From NCBI RefSeq assembly GCF_000238375.3, contig NZ_AHBZ03000027.1, positions 682,001-746,000 of the forward strand: DNA of 64,000 nucleotides. Reading direction: 5' to 3'. A program made the position numbers and the translations under genes. Each line of letters opens with the position of its first letter. Position 1 is the first letter of the stretch. The notes below the pieces were generated by a model, which was given only the letters and a program-made list of their open reading frames with translations, was not told the origin of the DNA and made no database searches. Origin of the DNA: Pseudoalteromonas citrea (GTDB taxonomy: Bacteria; Pseudomonadota; Gammaproteobacteria; Enterobacterales; Alteromonadaceae). Below are positions 1-10,500 of this stretch, one piece after another.

Positions 1-20
1 TAATAAGAATAATAAGTTAG

Positions 21-896
21 ATGGACCTCGAAAACGTCAATTACGCACAAAAACAACGTCTCGCTTTCATTGATTTTAAATTAATGTTCACAAGCTCGGT
101 AACGCGTAACGAAATTATACAACGCTTCGAATGCGGTACTGCCGCTGCTTCCAGAGATTTAGCTCTTTATAAAGAGTTTGCACCTAAAAACCTGTCGTAT
201 AACACAACAGAAAAACAGTACATCGTAGAGTCTAACTTTAAACCACTCTTCAATCATGATGCTCGTAAAACCCTTGTTAAATTAGCTAATGAAATTTCAG
301 ATGGTTTTGATGCTATTAGTGATACAAAATTTCCTGTTGAAGCACCAAGCGCTTTAAATGTCCCTGATTTGATGATTGTCGCCCGGATAAGCCAAGCCAT
401 TTTTCAAAACAAAGCGGTAAACATTATCTATACCTCATTAAGTAGTGGCTCTGCATCAAGAGACATCGTGCCGCACTCAATAGTTGATAACGGCCTTCGT
501 TGGCATGTTCGTGCTTATTGCAGAAAATCAAAAGAATTTCGCGACTTTGTATTAACTCGAATTACAAAAGCAACAGTGATGTCTGGTTTATCAAAAGAGC
601 ACGAAAGCAAAGAACACGATAAAGAGTGGAATACGTTCATTTCACTAGAACTGGTTCCTCATCCTCGAAACATTGAGTACCCCACAGCGATTGCTTTAGA
701 CTACGGAATGGTTGACGGCAGTATGACAATTAAAGCAAGAGCCGCTCTTACTGGTTATTTATTAAGGCGATGGAATGTGGACTGTACAAAAGATGCTTCA
801 TTAATTGGCGCAGAGTATCAACTCTACTTAGATAAAAATCAAACTTTATACGGTGCTGAAAACCTGACAATCGCGCCGGGATACAAATTGAACTAA
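21..896 (+). CDS. WYL-domain transcriptional regulator (BrxR/CapW-like)
   Basis: Predicted DNA-binding regulator of 291 aa. Residues 1-75 look like a winged helix-turn-helix (segment around RNEIIQRFECGTAAASRDL). The middle (about 120-205) resembles a WYL ligand-sensing domain (NIIYTSLSSG, then IVPHSIVDNGLRWHVRAYC and FRDFVLTRI). The tail resembles the WCX domain. Length and order match the BrxR/CapW family, which autoregulates and represses BREX, CBASS and other defence loci. It is first in a co-directional block and lies 56 bp upstream of the ZorA-like gene, so it probably controls the array. The ATG directly follows an in-frame TAG and has no clear ribosome site in the 20 visible bases. Its promoter lies outside the window. 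The ligand is unknown. Confidence 0.8.
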   Translation: MDLENVNYAQKQRLAFIDFKLMFTSSVTRNEIIQRFECGTAAASRDLALYKEFAPKNLSYNTTEKQYIVESNFKPLFNHDARKTLVKLANEISDGFDAISDTKFPVEAPSALNVPDLMIVARISQAIFQNKAVNIIYTSLSSGSASRDIVPHSIVDNGLRWHVRAYCRKSKEFRDFVLTRITKATVMSGLSKEHESKEHDKEWNTFISLELVPHPRNIEYPTAIALDYGMVDGSMTIKARAALTGYLLRRWNVDCTKDASLIGAEYQLYLDKNQTLYGAENLTIAPGYKLN

Positions 897-952
897 ATAA
901 CAACAAACTAAGGGAGCGACTTTTTACCTTAGGAAGTAAAGAAGGACTTAAA

Positions 953-2752
953 ATGGATATTATAAATTTACAAAACGATGAAGCATTACGTTATGCAAGT
1001 TCACTCACAATAATAGTTTGCTCGTTTATTGTTATTGCATTTTTTATTGCAGTGCGAAATTCCAAAGCCGGTAAATCAAATGAATTTGTGTCCTATACGC
1101 CTGCTTTATTAACGTCATTAGGAATCTTTGGTACTTTTGCTGGCATAGTAATAGGCCTCATGGCATTCGATGCAACGAATATTGATGGAAGTATTGAGGG
1201 GTTACTTAACGGTTTAAAAACAGCGTTTTTAACAAGCTTAGTCGGTATATTACTTTCAATAATATTTAAGGTGTTACAAACCTCTGGAGTTATTTCAAAA
1301 CCTGATAGTGCTGAATCTATTACTGGGGCAACACCAGAAGATATATTAAGCGCCATTAACAACCAAAGACAATCAATCGATACATTAGTAACTGCCATCG
1401 GTGGCGATAGTGATGGCTCAATTCTAAGTCAGTTGAAACTTCTTAGAGGTGATATCAATGACAATCAAAAGCTAACGATTAAATCCAGCCAAGAAACAGC
1501 TGAAACATTAAAAACAATAAATGAGCAATTAACGAATCAAAAAGAAGCCTTCACCAAATTCTCAGATAAGCTTTGGATAAAAATGCAAGACTTTGCAGAT
1601 ATGCTTTCTAAGTCTGCTACTGAAACCGTCATTGAAGCATTAAAACAGGTAATTACCGATTTTAATAATAACCTAACGGAACAATTTGGTGAGAACTTCA
1701 AACAGCTTAATGAGGCTGTGAAAGAGTTAGTAACTTGGCAAGAAAATTACAAAGTTCAAATTTCAGAAATGACCGAGCAATATAAACTTGGTGTTGCATC
1801 TATTTCTGCCACAGAAGAGTCTGTATCAAAAATAAGTACAGAATCGAAAGCTATACCTGAAACGATGAATAACTTAAAAGAAATTATGGACGTTAATCAA
1901 CATCAATTAAATGAATTAGAGCGACACCTTGAAGCATTTAAGGATATTCGCGATAGAGCCGTTGAGGCCGTCCCTGAAATTAGAAAACAAATTGACGAAA
2001 CCGTTAAAACTATTGCTGATTCTGTAGAATCTGCAAGTTCTCATTATAAAGAGTTACTTACAGAGTCTGATAAATACATTCAAACGCATATAACTTCGTC
2101 AAATGAGTTACTTGAAAAGTTTGTTAATAACACCAAAGACGGAGTAGAGACTATAGGTGAAAAGCTAGCAGATAGCGCGTCGAAGGTTGAAAAAGTAATA
2201 TCAGAAGGAGCTAATGAATTTACTGACAAAGTACACCAAACCAATGCAGGTCTTCAAACAACAGCCGATCACGTAACAAGTCAAACTGAAGTTATCAAAA
2301 ATCACTTAAAAGACACCGTTGAAGACTTAAACGATCACGTACGTCAAATGATCCACGCATTGGTTGATGACTCAAAAGCATTGGCAAGCACATTGACTGA
2401 CGCTAATAAGGCTCTTGTAACAGATACCACATCCGTAAGAGATAATGTCACTCAAAGTATTGAATCAATGCAGAAGCGCTTGGAAAGCTCTCTCGAAGAT
2501 GTATTTGAATCTCAAACTCAGCATATGACGAAAGTGTTTTCTAATATTGATGCAAGCTTACGCGAACAGGTCAGTAAAACTGGTGATAAGGTGGAAGGTC
2601 AACTCGATATGCTTGACCAAGCTATGCAGCAAGAATTGAATAAAGTCATGAGTGTAATGGGCACTAAGCTAGGCCAAATTGCAAACCAATTCGTTAAAGA
2701 CTACTCGCGTTTAACTGAGCAAATGAACGCTGTGGTAAGGAAGGCTAGCTAA
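953..2752 (+). CDS. zorA: ZorA-like MotA/TolQ/ExbB-type membrane motor subunit with long coiled-coil tail
   Basis: 599 aa. Three hydrophobic segments lie near residues 12-34, 46-70 and 84-107; the second and third (LLTSLGIFGTFAGIVIG and GLKTAFLTSLVGILLSII) look like MotA/TolQ/ExbB stator helices. Residues about 130-599 are polar, rich in E, K, Q and S with heptad-like spacing, as in the long cytoplasmic tail of ZorA. In Zorya, ZorA with ZorB forms a proton-driven inner-membrane motor that senses phage infection. ATG is preceded by AGAAGGA. The 56-bp gap before it contains a small hairpin (CTAAGG/CCTTAG, 908-932), a possible regulatory site. zorB starts 3 bp after the stop. The family assignment rests on the gene pair, since stator proteins also occur elsewhere. 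Confidence 0.87.
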   Translation: MDIINLQNDEALRYASSLTIIVCSFIVIAFFIAVRNSKAGKSNEFVSYTPALLTSLGIFGTFAGIVIGLMAFDATNIDGSIEGLLNGLKTAFLTSLVGILLSIIFKVLQTSGVISKPDSAESITGATPEDILSAINNQRQSIDTLVTAIGGDSDGSILSQLKLLRGDINDNQKLTIKSSQETAETLKTINEQLTNQKEAFTKFSDKLWIKMQDFADMLSKSATETVIEALKQVITDFNNNLTEQFGENFKQLNEAVKELVTWQENYKVQISEMTEQYKLGVASISATEESVSKISTESKAIPETMNNLKEIMDVNQHQLNELERHLEAFKDIRDRAVEAVPEIRKQIDETVKTIADSVESASSHYKELLTESDKYIQTHITSSNELLEKFVNNTKDGVETIGEKLADSASKVEKVISEGANEFTDKVHQTNAGLQTTADHVTSQTEVIKNHLKDTVEDLNDHVRQMIHALVDDSKALASTLTDANKALVTDTTSVRDNVTQSIESMQKRLESSLEDVFESQTQHMTKVFSNIDASLREQVSKTGDKVEGQLDMLDQAMQQELNKVMSVMGTKLGQIANQFVKDYSRLTEQMNAVVRKAS

Positions 2753-2755
2753 ATC

Positions 2756-3472
2756 ATGGCAGATATGAACTCGATTTTTGGGACATCTCGAAATATAGAA
2801 GATGGAGAACATTGGTTAACCGTTTCAGATCTAATGGCGGGACTAATGATGGTTTTCTTATTCATTGCAATAGCGTTTATGCGACACGTTTCGATAGAAA
2901 GAGACAAAATAAAGGATGTCGCTGTAGCTTACCAGCAAAATCAGGTAGCGATATATGATGCTCTTAATCAAGAGTTTGAAAAAGATCTCTCAAGGTGGGT
3001 AGCATCAATTGATAAAGAGACGTTATCATTTCAGTTTGACTCTCCAGATGTCCTTTTCGATACCGGTGAAAGTACATTAAAAGCAGAGTTTAAGGAAATA
3101 TTAGAAACATTTATTCCTCGATACCTTAAAGTCCTAGACGAATACAGAGATAGCATCGATGAAGTAAGAATTGAGGGCCATACTTCTTCCGAATGGGGTA
3201 ATGATACGCACCCTAATGACGCTTATTTTTTTAATATGACGCTTTCTCAAAATAGAACTCGCTCTGTTTTGAATTACGCATATTTTCTGTCCAATTTGTC
3301 AGACGAACAGCGTGCATGGGTAAAGTCATCTTTTGCAGCGGTTGGGCTAGCCTCCTCACGGTTGAAGCTCAACCAAGATGGTTCAGAGAATAAAGAAAAG
3401 TCACGTCGAGTTTCATTCAGAGTAATAACTAACGCGGATATACAAATTCGTAAAATTGTTGAAGGCCTATAA
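2756..3472 (+). CDS. zorB: ZorB-like motor subunit with OmpA peptidoglycan-binding domain
   Basis: 238 aa. One transmembrane helix near residues 24-43 starts with SDLMAGLMMVFLFIAIAF; Asp25 sits where MotB/ZorB carry the ion-binding aspartate. A short linker leads to an OmpA-like domain from about 85 to 230 (VLFDTGESTL; RIEGHTSS; LSQNRTRSVL; SRRVSFRV), expected to anchor the stator to peptidoglycan. Translation is coupled to zorA (3-bp gap), and the next gene's ATG follows the stop codon directly. Role by family knowledge: ion-channel half of the Zorya motor. It pairs here with nuclease and helicase partners that are not the usual ZorC/ZorD. Confidence 0.87.
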   Translation: MADMNSIFGTSRNIEDGEHWLTVSDLMAGLMMVFLFIAIAFMRHVSIERDKIKDVAVAYQQNQVAIYDALNQEFEKDLSRWVASIDKETLSFQFDSPDVLFDTGESTLKAEFKEILETFIPRYLKVLDEYRDSIDEVRIEGHTSSEWGNDTHPNDAYFFNMTLSQNRTRSVLNYAYFLSNLSDEQRAWVKSSFAAVGLASSRLKLNQDGSENKEKSRRVSFRVITNADIQIRKIVEGL

Positions 3473-4621
3473 ATGGCATTCAAACTAACCGTCGATTTTT
3501 CATCGCTAGATCAAGCCGTAAGCCAAATGGGTGCTGAACTTATTGAGTTTGATTTGGAAAGTAAAGTCATTCCGATTGAGCCGATTGACAGGAAGCTTAA
3601 TGAAGGCTTCGAAGTTAACTTTGAGGATATTGAATTTGACACTGGTCTTGCTAGTTACCAAGGCAGACAGGTTCTTCTATATATCAAAGATCATAGTTAC
3701 AACAACAAGATATATACAGTTCTAGAAGATGGTAGCAAAGGCAACAGGTTTCATGTTGCAGACTGTGAAATGCTCGAGCGAATGAGACAAAAAGGTCGAT
3801 TTGACCGTTATGTTGTTACAAATAAGTTAGATGGAATGTTTCCTGTATCTGGAACTGATAATAGAACGAATGAATTAGTGGAAGGCGAAACCGATTTAAG
3901 CGTATGTCAATACTGTCTAGAAGCGACTAACTTCCAAAAATTTGCGTCTTTAAAAAGAGGTGCGCCAAGGCGAGATTTTGTTCAAAACTTTAAGTTGGCA
4001 GACTTCTTCGACACATACAGTTCATTTTTTAAGTTTATGCCTACTGGCGTAGCTAGTAATCAAACAAGTCACTACACAAAAGACTGGGAAACGGTTTCCA
4101 AGAGAATTCGTGAAAAGTTTAATTATCAATGTCAGCAATGTGGATTGGATTTAGCCCAACATAAGCGTTTATTGCATGTCCACCATATCAATGGCGTTAA
4201 GTCTGATAATAGTGATAGCAACTTAACCCCTCTATGTTGTGATTGTCATCGTAAACAGCCTGATCACCAACACATGTTTATTAAACATGAAGAAACCAAG
4301 TTAATTTCGCACTTACGTAATGCTCAAGGATTAAATGTTAAAGAAAATTGGCAAGACGTATACGACTTAGCCGATCCGGGCATACACGGTGTTATTGATT
4401 TATTAGAAAAATATCATGTTTCTTTACCTGAAGTTGGCGAAGAAATTCAAAATGAAAAGAAAGAAGTTGTTGCCGAAATGGAATTGGCATGGCCACTAAA
4501 AAAGGTCGGGATTGCCATTGATAAACCAGAAGCAATAGAAGCAACTAAGCTCGGATGGAAAGTATACAGCATGCGTCACGCGCTGAGTCAGATAGATCAA
4601 CTAGCAAGTAGTTTGAGATAA
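3473..4621 (+). CDS. HNH endonuclease with C-terminal module shared within the array
   Basis: 382 aa. Residues about 205-270 carry an HNH zinc-nuclease motif: CQQC near 220-223, HVHHING at 235-241, then NLTPLCCDCHRK near 260. The N-terminal half has its own cysteine knuckle (VCQYCLEATNFQKF near 143-156) and a basic segment that may bind DNA. The last 65 residues (from SLPEVGEEI through AEMELAWPLKKVGIAID to the end) match the C-termini of the GHKL and giant helicase proteins of the array. It starts on the base after zorB stops, so it occupies the place of an HNH effector such as ZorE of type II Zorya, but the full-length protein does not look like ZorE to me. Likely the DNA- or RNA-cleaving effector; the target is unknown. 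Confidence 0.75.
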   Translation: MAFKLTVDFSSLDQAVSQMGAELIEFDLESKVIPIEPIDRKLNEGFEVNFEDIEFDTGLASYQGRQVLLYIKDHSYNNKIYTVLEDGSKGNRFHVADCEMLERMRQKGRFDRYVVTNKLDGMFPVSGTDNRTNELVEGETDLSVCQYCLEATNFQKFASLKRGAPRRDFVQNFKLADFFDTYSSFFKFMPTGVASNQTSHYTKDWETVSKRIREKFNYQCQQCGLDLAQHKRLLHVHHINGVKSDNSDSNLTPLCCDCHRKQPDHQHMFIKHEETKLISHLRNAQGLNVKENWQDVYDLADPGIHGVIDLLEKYHVSLPEVGEEIQNEKKEVVAEMELAWPLKKVGIAIDKPEAIEATKLGWKVYSMRHALSQIDQLASSLR

Positions 4622-4624
4622 TAA

Positions 4625-7540
4625 ATGAATATACAAACAAAAAATACAAAACCAACAAACTACACACCCGGTATGAGAATTGTAGTTCGCGATGCTGAAT
4701 GGGTAGTACGAAAATCAGATCCTACAGTTGACGGTGGTTACCTTATTGAATGTGAGGGGATCTCTGAACTTGTTCGCGGTAAAGAAGGGCGCTTTTTAAC
4801 ATCTATCGAGAATAATAAAGAGTTCTCCAATTCTTCGATTGAAATATTAGATCCGGCGACAACCAAATTAGTTGAAGATAAATCTCCCAATTACAAAGAC
4901 AGTATGCTCTATATGGAAGCAATGCTCCGCCAAAAAGTACCAACAGACGAGCATATATACTTTGGCCACAAAGCGGCTATGGATACTTTGCCATTCCAGC
5001 TTGACCCCACAATAACTGCACTTAAGCAGCCTAGACAACGTATATTAATTGCAGATGCTGTTGGCCTAGGTAAAACGCTTGAAGCAGGCATATTGATGTC
5101 AGAACTTATCCGACGAGGTAAAGGAAAGCGTATACTAGTGCTCGCGGTTAAATCGATGTTGACTCAGTTCCAGAAAGAGATGTGGAGCCGATTTTCAATA
5201 CCGTTAACACGCCTTGACTCTGCTGGTCTACAGAAAGTGCGTAATCGTATCCCAACAAATCATAATCCGTTTCATTTCTACGACAAGTCCATCATATCGA
5301 TAGACACTCTAAAGCAAGATGTCGAATATCGTCATTATTTAGAACAAGCTTATTGGGACATTATTGTTATCGATGAAGCTCACAATGTCGCAAGACGCGG
5401 TTCAAACTCGCAGCGTAGTCGTTTGGCATCATTACTATCTCAGCGATCAGACTCTTTAATTATGTTATCCGCAACACCACATGACGGAAAACCAGAAAGT
5501 TTTGCCAGTCTAATGAATATGCTGGATGCCACCGCTATTTCTAATGAAAAGGAATACGAGCACGACGATTTCAGTGATAAAGGATTAGTGGTTCGTCGTT
5601 TCAAGAAAGATGTAAAAGATCAAATAGCAAAAGACTTTCCCGAACGCGATATTCAAACAGTCAAATCCCAAGCTAGCGCCGTTGAAGAAGACGTTTATAG
5701 AGAATTAACGGCTTTAAAACTGAGTACACTCGATAAAGGTAAACAGGCCAGTCAGTTGTTAAGGGTCACGTTAGAAAAAACACTTTTCTCTAGTCCTATG
5801 GCGTGTTTATCAACAGTGAATAATCGAATAAAGCGCTTAGAAGCAAAAAACGACCTAGACTTTGCTGATGATCTTGATTCCCTAAAATCATTTGCTTATG
5901 CATTAGAACGTGTAACACCGGAGAATTTCAGTAAGTACCAACGTTTATTAAAGCTAATCTCCGATAAGAAAGATGGCTTTGGCTGGAAGCCAAACAAAAA
6001 AGATGATCGCATAGTTATTTTTACAGAAAGTATACCGACGCTTAATTTTCTGTATGACAACCTCCAAAAAGATTTAGGGCTAAAAGAAGAGCAAATTGGC
6101 TTTTTAAAAGGCCAAGAAATGTCAGACACAGAGTTAATGCAAACAGTTGAAGACTTTGGCAAAGAACAATCGAAACTAAGGTTGTTAGTTTGCTCTGATG
6201 TGGCTTCCGAAGGTATCAACTTACATTACCTCAGCCATAAAATGATCCATTTCGATATTCCATGGTCGTTAATGGTATTCCAGCAACGTAATGGTCGTAT
6301 TGACCGTTATGGTCAAACAAAACAACCTCTCATTCGTTATCTAGTGACAACTAGTTCAAATGATGATGTACGTGGTGACAGTCGTACCAGTGAAGTACTC
6401 ATTGAAAAGGATGAGCAAGCACAAAAAAATATTGGCGATCCGTCTGAATTTACCGGCAAATATGATCAGGAGTCAGAAGAAGAGGCCGTGGCAGAGGTGA
6501 TTGCTGAAAGTTTCACCTCAGGTGCAGATATTTTGTCTGATATTTTTGGTGATTTTGATGAGCCAGAAGAGAAGTCACAAGGCCCGATGGATGCATTTTT
6601 ACCAGCAGAAATACATGTGTCTGACACCACAATTGAAACTAGAGAGCTTCCTTCACTTTATGAGTCGGACATTAGCTTTGCAGAGCAAAGTCTGGAGTAT
6701 ATAAAGCGTAAAGGCCAGCGACTAGAGTTTCATAAAACCAACTCGTCAACATTGTCACTAACCGTGAATAAAGAGCTTGAGCAAAGGTTAAAACAACTAC
6801 CGCCGGAAGTGTATCCACAAGACGATCAATTTGTCTTGACCAACGACATCGAGCAAATGGCGATTGAAATAGCCGAATCGCGTGGTCAGCAACATGCATG
6901 GCCTAGGAAAAACTACTTGTGGCAACTTCATCCGGTAATGGAATGGTTAAACGATAAGGTCCTTTCCGCCTTTGGGCGTCATCACGCACCACTCATTCGT
7001 GTACCGCATAAAATGGCCAGTAATAATACAGCATTTATTCTCAATGCTATTTATCCGAATAGAAAGAGCCATCCAATCATTAATGACTGGGTGGTGGTTA
7101 ATTTTACCAACGATCAGTTTGATAGTTTTGAAAGCTTCGAGCAATTCGCTGAGCAATTAAACCTTAAGAAAGACAAGTTATCTAATCCTGCTAAAACCGA
7201 CAATACCGAAATGCAGCAAGCTTTGCTGAAAACAGCTATTGCTAAGGCATCTGAATATTTCCAAACGATACGTAAAGAGAAAGAGTCAAAAATTGATCAT
7301 AAGCTACAAAAACAAATAGATGCACTTGAAGCCCTTCGAGATAAGCGCGTAAAGCAATTAGCATTCAGTTTTGAGCAAACGGGCGGAATTCAACAAATTG
7401 TTGAAGATAAAAAGCAAAAAGAACAAAAGCGTATTGAGCAATTATTTGATGATTATATTCAATGGATTGAAGACACCATGACAACAGAAGACACACCTTA
7501 TATTCAGTTAATCGCCGTATTCACAGGCAGTGAGGAGTAA
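4625..7540 (+). CDS. SNF2/RapA-like helicase, DISARM DrmD-like
   Basis: 971 aa superfamily 2 ATPase. Motif I is DAVGLGKTLEAG (K about 150), motif II DEAH at about 250-253, motif III SATPHDG near 281; the C-terminal RecA domain has ASEGINLHYL near 527 and QRNGRIDRYGQ near 552, the arginine-finger region. This is the RapA/HepA branch of SNF2, also seen as DrmD in class 1 DISARM and in other methylase-linked arrays. Residues 640-971 are an uncharacterised tail ending in a charged helical stretch. The ATG is 3 bp after the upstream stop and the methylase starts 6 bp after its own stop. Probably translocates on duplex DNA in concert with the methylase. Confidence 0.82.
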   Translation: MNIQTKNTKPTNYTPGMRIVVRDAEWVVRKSDPTVDGGYLIECEGISELVRGKEGRFLTSIENNKEFSNSSIEILDPATTKLVEDKSPNYKDSMLYMEAMLRQKVPTDEHIYFGHKAAMDTLPFQLDPTITALKQPRQRILIADAVGLGKTLEAGILMSELIRRGKGKRILVLAVKSMLTQFQKEMWSRFSIPLTRLDSAGLQKVRNRIPTNHNPFHFYDKSIISIDTLKQDVEYRHYLEQAYWDIIVIDEAHNVARRGSNSQRSRLASLLSQRSDSLIMLSATPHDGKPESFASLMNMLDATAISNEKEYEHDDFSDKGLVVRRFKKDVKDQIAKDFPERDIQTVKSQASAVEEDVYRELTALKLSTLDKGKQASQLLRVTLEKTLFSSPMACLSTVNNRIKRLEAKNDLDFADDLDSLKSFAYALERVTPENFSKYQRLLKLISDKKDGFGWKPNKKDDRIVIFTESIPTLNFLYDNLQKDLGLKEEQIGFLKGQEMSDTELMQTVEDFGKEQSKLRLLVCSDVASEGINLHYLSHKMIHFDIPWSLMVFQQRNGRIDRYGQTKQPLIRYLVTTSSNDDVRGDSRTSEVLIEKDEQAQKNIGDPSEFTGKYDQESEEEAVAEVIAESFTSGADILSDIFGDFDEPEEKSQGPMDAFLPAEIHVSDTTIETRELPSLYESDISFAEQSLEYIKRKGQRLEFHKTNSSTLSLTVNKELEQRLKQLPPEVYPQDDQFVLTNDIEQMAIEIAESRGQQHAWPRKNYLWQLHPVMEWLNDKVLSAFGRHHAPLIRVPHKMASNNTAFILNAIYPNRKSHPIINDWVVVNFTNDQFDSFESFEQFAEQLNLKKDKLSNPAKTDNTEMQQALLKTAIAKASEYFQTIRKEKESKIDHKLQKQIDALEALRDKRVKQLAFSFEQTGGIQQIVEDKKQKEQKRIEQLFDDYIQWIEDTMTTEDTPYIQLIAVFTGSEE

Positions 7541-7546
7541 TAAGTC

Positions 7547-10500
7547 ATGGCAAATTTATTAGGTATTTACAACGAAAACGACTTTTACTCACATCATTAT
7601 TTAACGTCTGTTTTTGAGTCTGATATTCGTGGTGTAATGGAGCAATGGGCGAATAAAGAAACCGAAGCTCGCGAATTTGAAAAAAAAGAACGAGCATTAG
7701 GTCGGGAAGTCGAACAAGGCTTTCGCTCACCTTATTCAAAATTGTCATCCTATGCGGGCAGTTATTTTAAACAACTCAACGAACATAGCCGTGAAAAAGA
7801 ACTAGAGAAAAGGCTTCAGCAGCAAAGAAGACGCTGGACCAATATACTATCGCCGTTAGGTTACCAATTAAAGCAAAGCTTTGTAGAGCTTGATTCAGGG
7901 TTAAAACTGCCACTATTGGCTAATTATCAACAAAACGACACGCCATTCTTATGGGTTGTTGAAGCTCATGATAAGTTTGATGATGACAATCAAGATCCAT
8001 TAGCACTTAACCTTCTTCAACAACAGTTAGATAAGTCGGTTACCCAAGAGCCTGAGCTATTAAAAAAGCACAAAAGCGCTTTATTAAATCTCAGCTGGCA
8101 AGACGTTATTTCAAAGCACATTCTAACTGAAGATAACCCGCCAAGATGGGTATTGTTGCTAGGTAACCGTCAAGCGCTATTAATAGACCGTACCAAATGG
8201 GCACAAAACCGTTTATTGCGCTTTGACTTTGAAGAAATTCTGGGAAGAAAAGAAACTGATACCTTAAAAGCTTGTGCTGCGTTACTTCATAAAGATTCCG
8301 TGATGCCTGAATCTGGCCAGCCATTGCTCGACAACCTAGATGAAAATAGCCACAAACATGCTTTTGCAGTGTCTGAAGATCTTAAATATGCCTTACGCGA
8401 ATCAATCGAATTATTAGGGAACGAAGCAACCCAATATTTAATAAAGCATGGCAAAGCTAACTACACGGGTAGTAATGCCATTCAGCCAGAAGATCTCAGC
8501 CGAGAGTGCTTGCGTTATATGTACCGCCTTTTGTTCTTGTTTTATATAGAAGCAAGGCCAGAGCTTGAATATGCTCCGCTTGATTCTATGACATACTTGA
8601 AGGGCTATAGTCTAGAAACGCTAAGAGACTTAGAGCTTGTGCCGCTTTACAGTGAGGCTGATAAACAAGGTCGTTATATTCACGACAGTCTAAATTTACT
8701 GTTTAAGCTCATTCATAAAGGTTACAAGTCAGAAGCCGACCTAACCACTGAAAAGTTAGATACTTTCACAGTAACTCAGTTAGACAGCCACCTATTCGAT
8801 CCAAAACGTACTCCTACGTTAAATAAAGTGGTGTTCAATAACCAAACCATGCAGTGTATTCTGAACTTAATGTCGTTAAGTAAACAAAAGTCGGGTAAAT
8901 CACGTCGTGGTCGCATTTCATATTCCCAATTAGGCATCAACCAACTCGGTGCCGTATACGAAGCATTATTGTCATATAGAGGCTTTTTCGCCCAAGAAAC
9001 TTTGTACGAAGTAAAGAAAAAAGGTGACAAATACAGCGAGCTAGAAACAGGCTATTTTGTTACCGCCGAGCAGTTTAATGAGTACGACGAAGATGAAAAA
9101 GTCACGCATACCGTATATGAAGGTGGTGAGAAAAAAACAAGGTATAAAAAGTTTGATAAAGGCAGCTTTATATACAGAATGGCGGGGCGTGACCGTGAAA
9201 AGTCGGCCTCATATTATACGCCAGAAGTGCTCACTAAATCGTTGGTGAAATATGCACTTAAAGAGTTGTTCAAAGAAAAAATAGAGCCGCTTAAAACCTC
9301 ACAAGAAAAAGCAGATGCCATTATCAAGTTGACGGTTTGTGAACCGGCAATGGGCAGTGCGGCCTTCTTAAATGAAGCAATCAATCAGCTTTCAGAGCAC
9401 TATTTATATTTTAAACAGCAAGCCGAAAACAAACGTATCCCGCAAGACGAATACACCCGTGAATTACAACGGGTGAAAATGTATATCGCCGATAATAACG
9501 TATTCGGTGTCGATCTAAACCCAGTTGCTGTAGAACTCGCAGAAGTGTCTTTATGGCTTAATGCGATAAGCTCGGAAGCCTTTGTTCCATGGTTTGGATA
9601 TCAGTTATTTAATGGTAACTCATTAATTGGTGCTCGAAAGCAAGTGTTCCCAGCGCACCAGCTAACCTATAAATCCCAAAAAAATCCAAGTTGGTTAAAC
9701 CAAGCGCCAATAAGAATTGAACCCGGTAACAAACGGGAAGATCATCAAGTATATCATTTCTTGTTGGGTGATCTCGGTATGGCTAACTATACCGACAAGG
9801 TGATAAAAGGATTAAAACCGGATGAAATCAAAACCATCAACGAGTGGCGCAAAGACTTCAACAAACCTTGGAGTGACGAAGATAAATCAGCCCTACAACG
9901 TATAAGCAATAAAATTGATGATTTGTGGGCCGAGCATACCAAAAGCAGAGCCACACAGCGCCAATTAACTACTGATGACTTACCACTTTGGCCAAATAAA
10001 GCCGATGCCATGTCTATCACCAATATGGCCACCAAAGATAAAATGCTAGAAAAAGCCATGACCGATGGCGCGAGCAGTTATCAGCGATTAAAAATGGTCA
10101 TGGACTACTGGTGTGCCTTATGGTTTTGGCCAATTGATTTGGCAGAGGAGTTACCAGAACGTTGGGAGTATTTAGCCGATATTGAAACTTTGCTAGACGG
10201 ATATATACAAACAACACCACAAGAATTAGAAGAAACAGTAATGGATGAAGCTGTTGATGCGGGCTTTATGGATGATTTATTTGCAGAACCCATAGTGGCT
10301 GAACAGTCAGCCCATTATCAATCGCTAATAACCTCCAAAGGTACACTTAATAAGAAAGTCATTTTTGATGTCATGCCTAGGGTAAAAATCGCCGATACTT
10401 TGGCTGCAAGATACAAGTATTTTCATTGGGAACTCGAGTTTACTGATATTTTTGAAATAAACACTGGTTTTGATTTGATTTTGGGGAACCCGCCATGGTT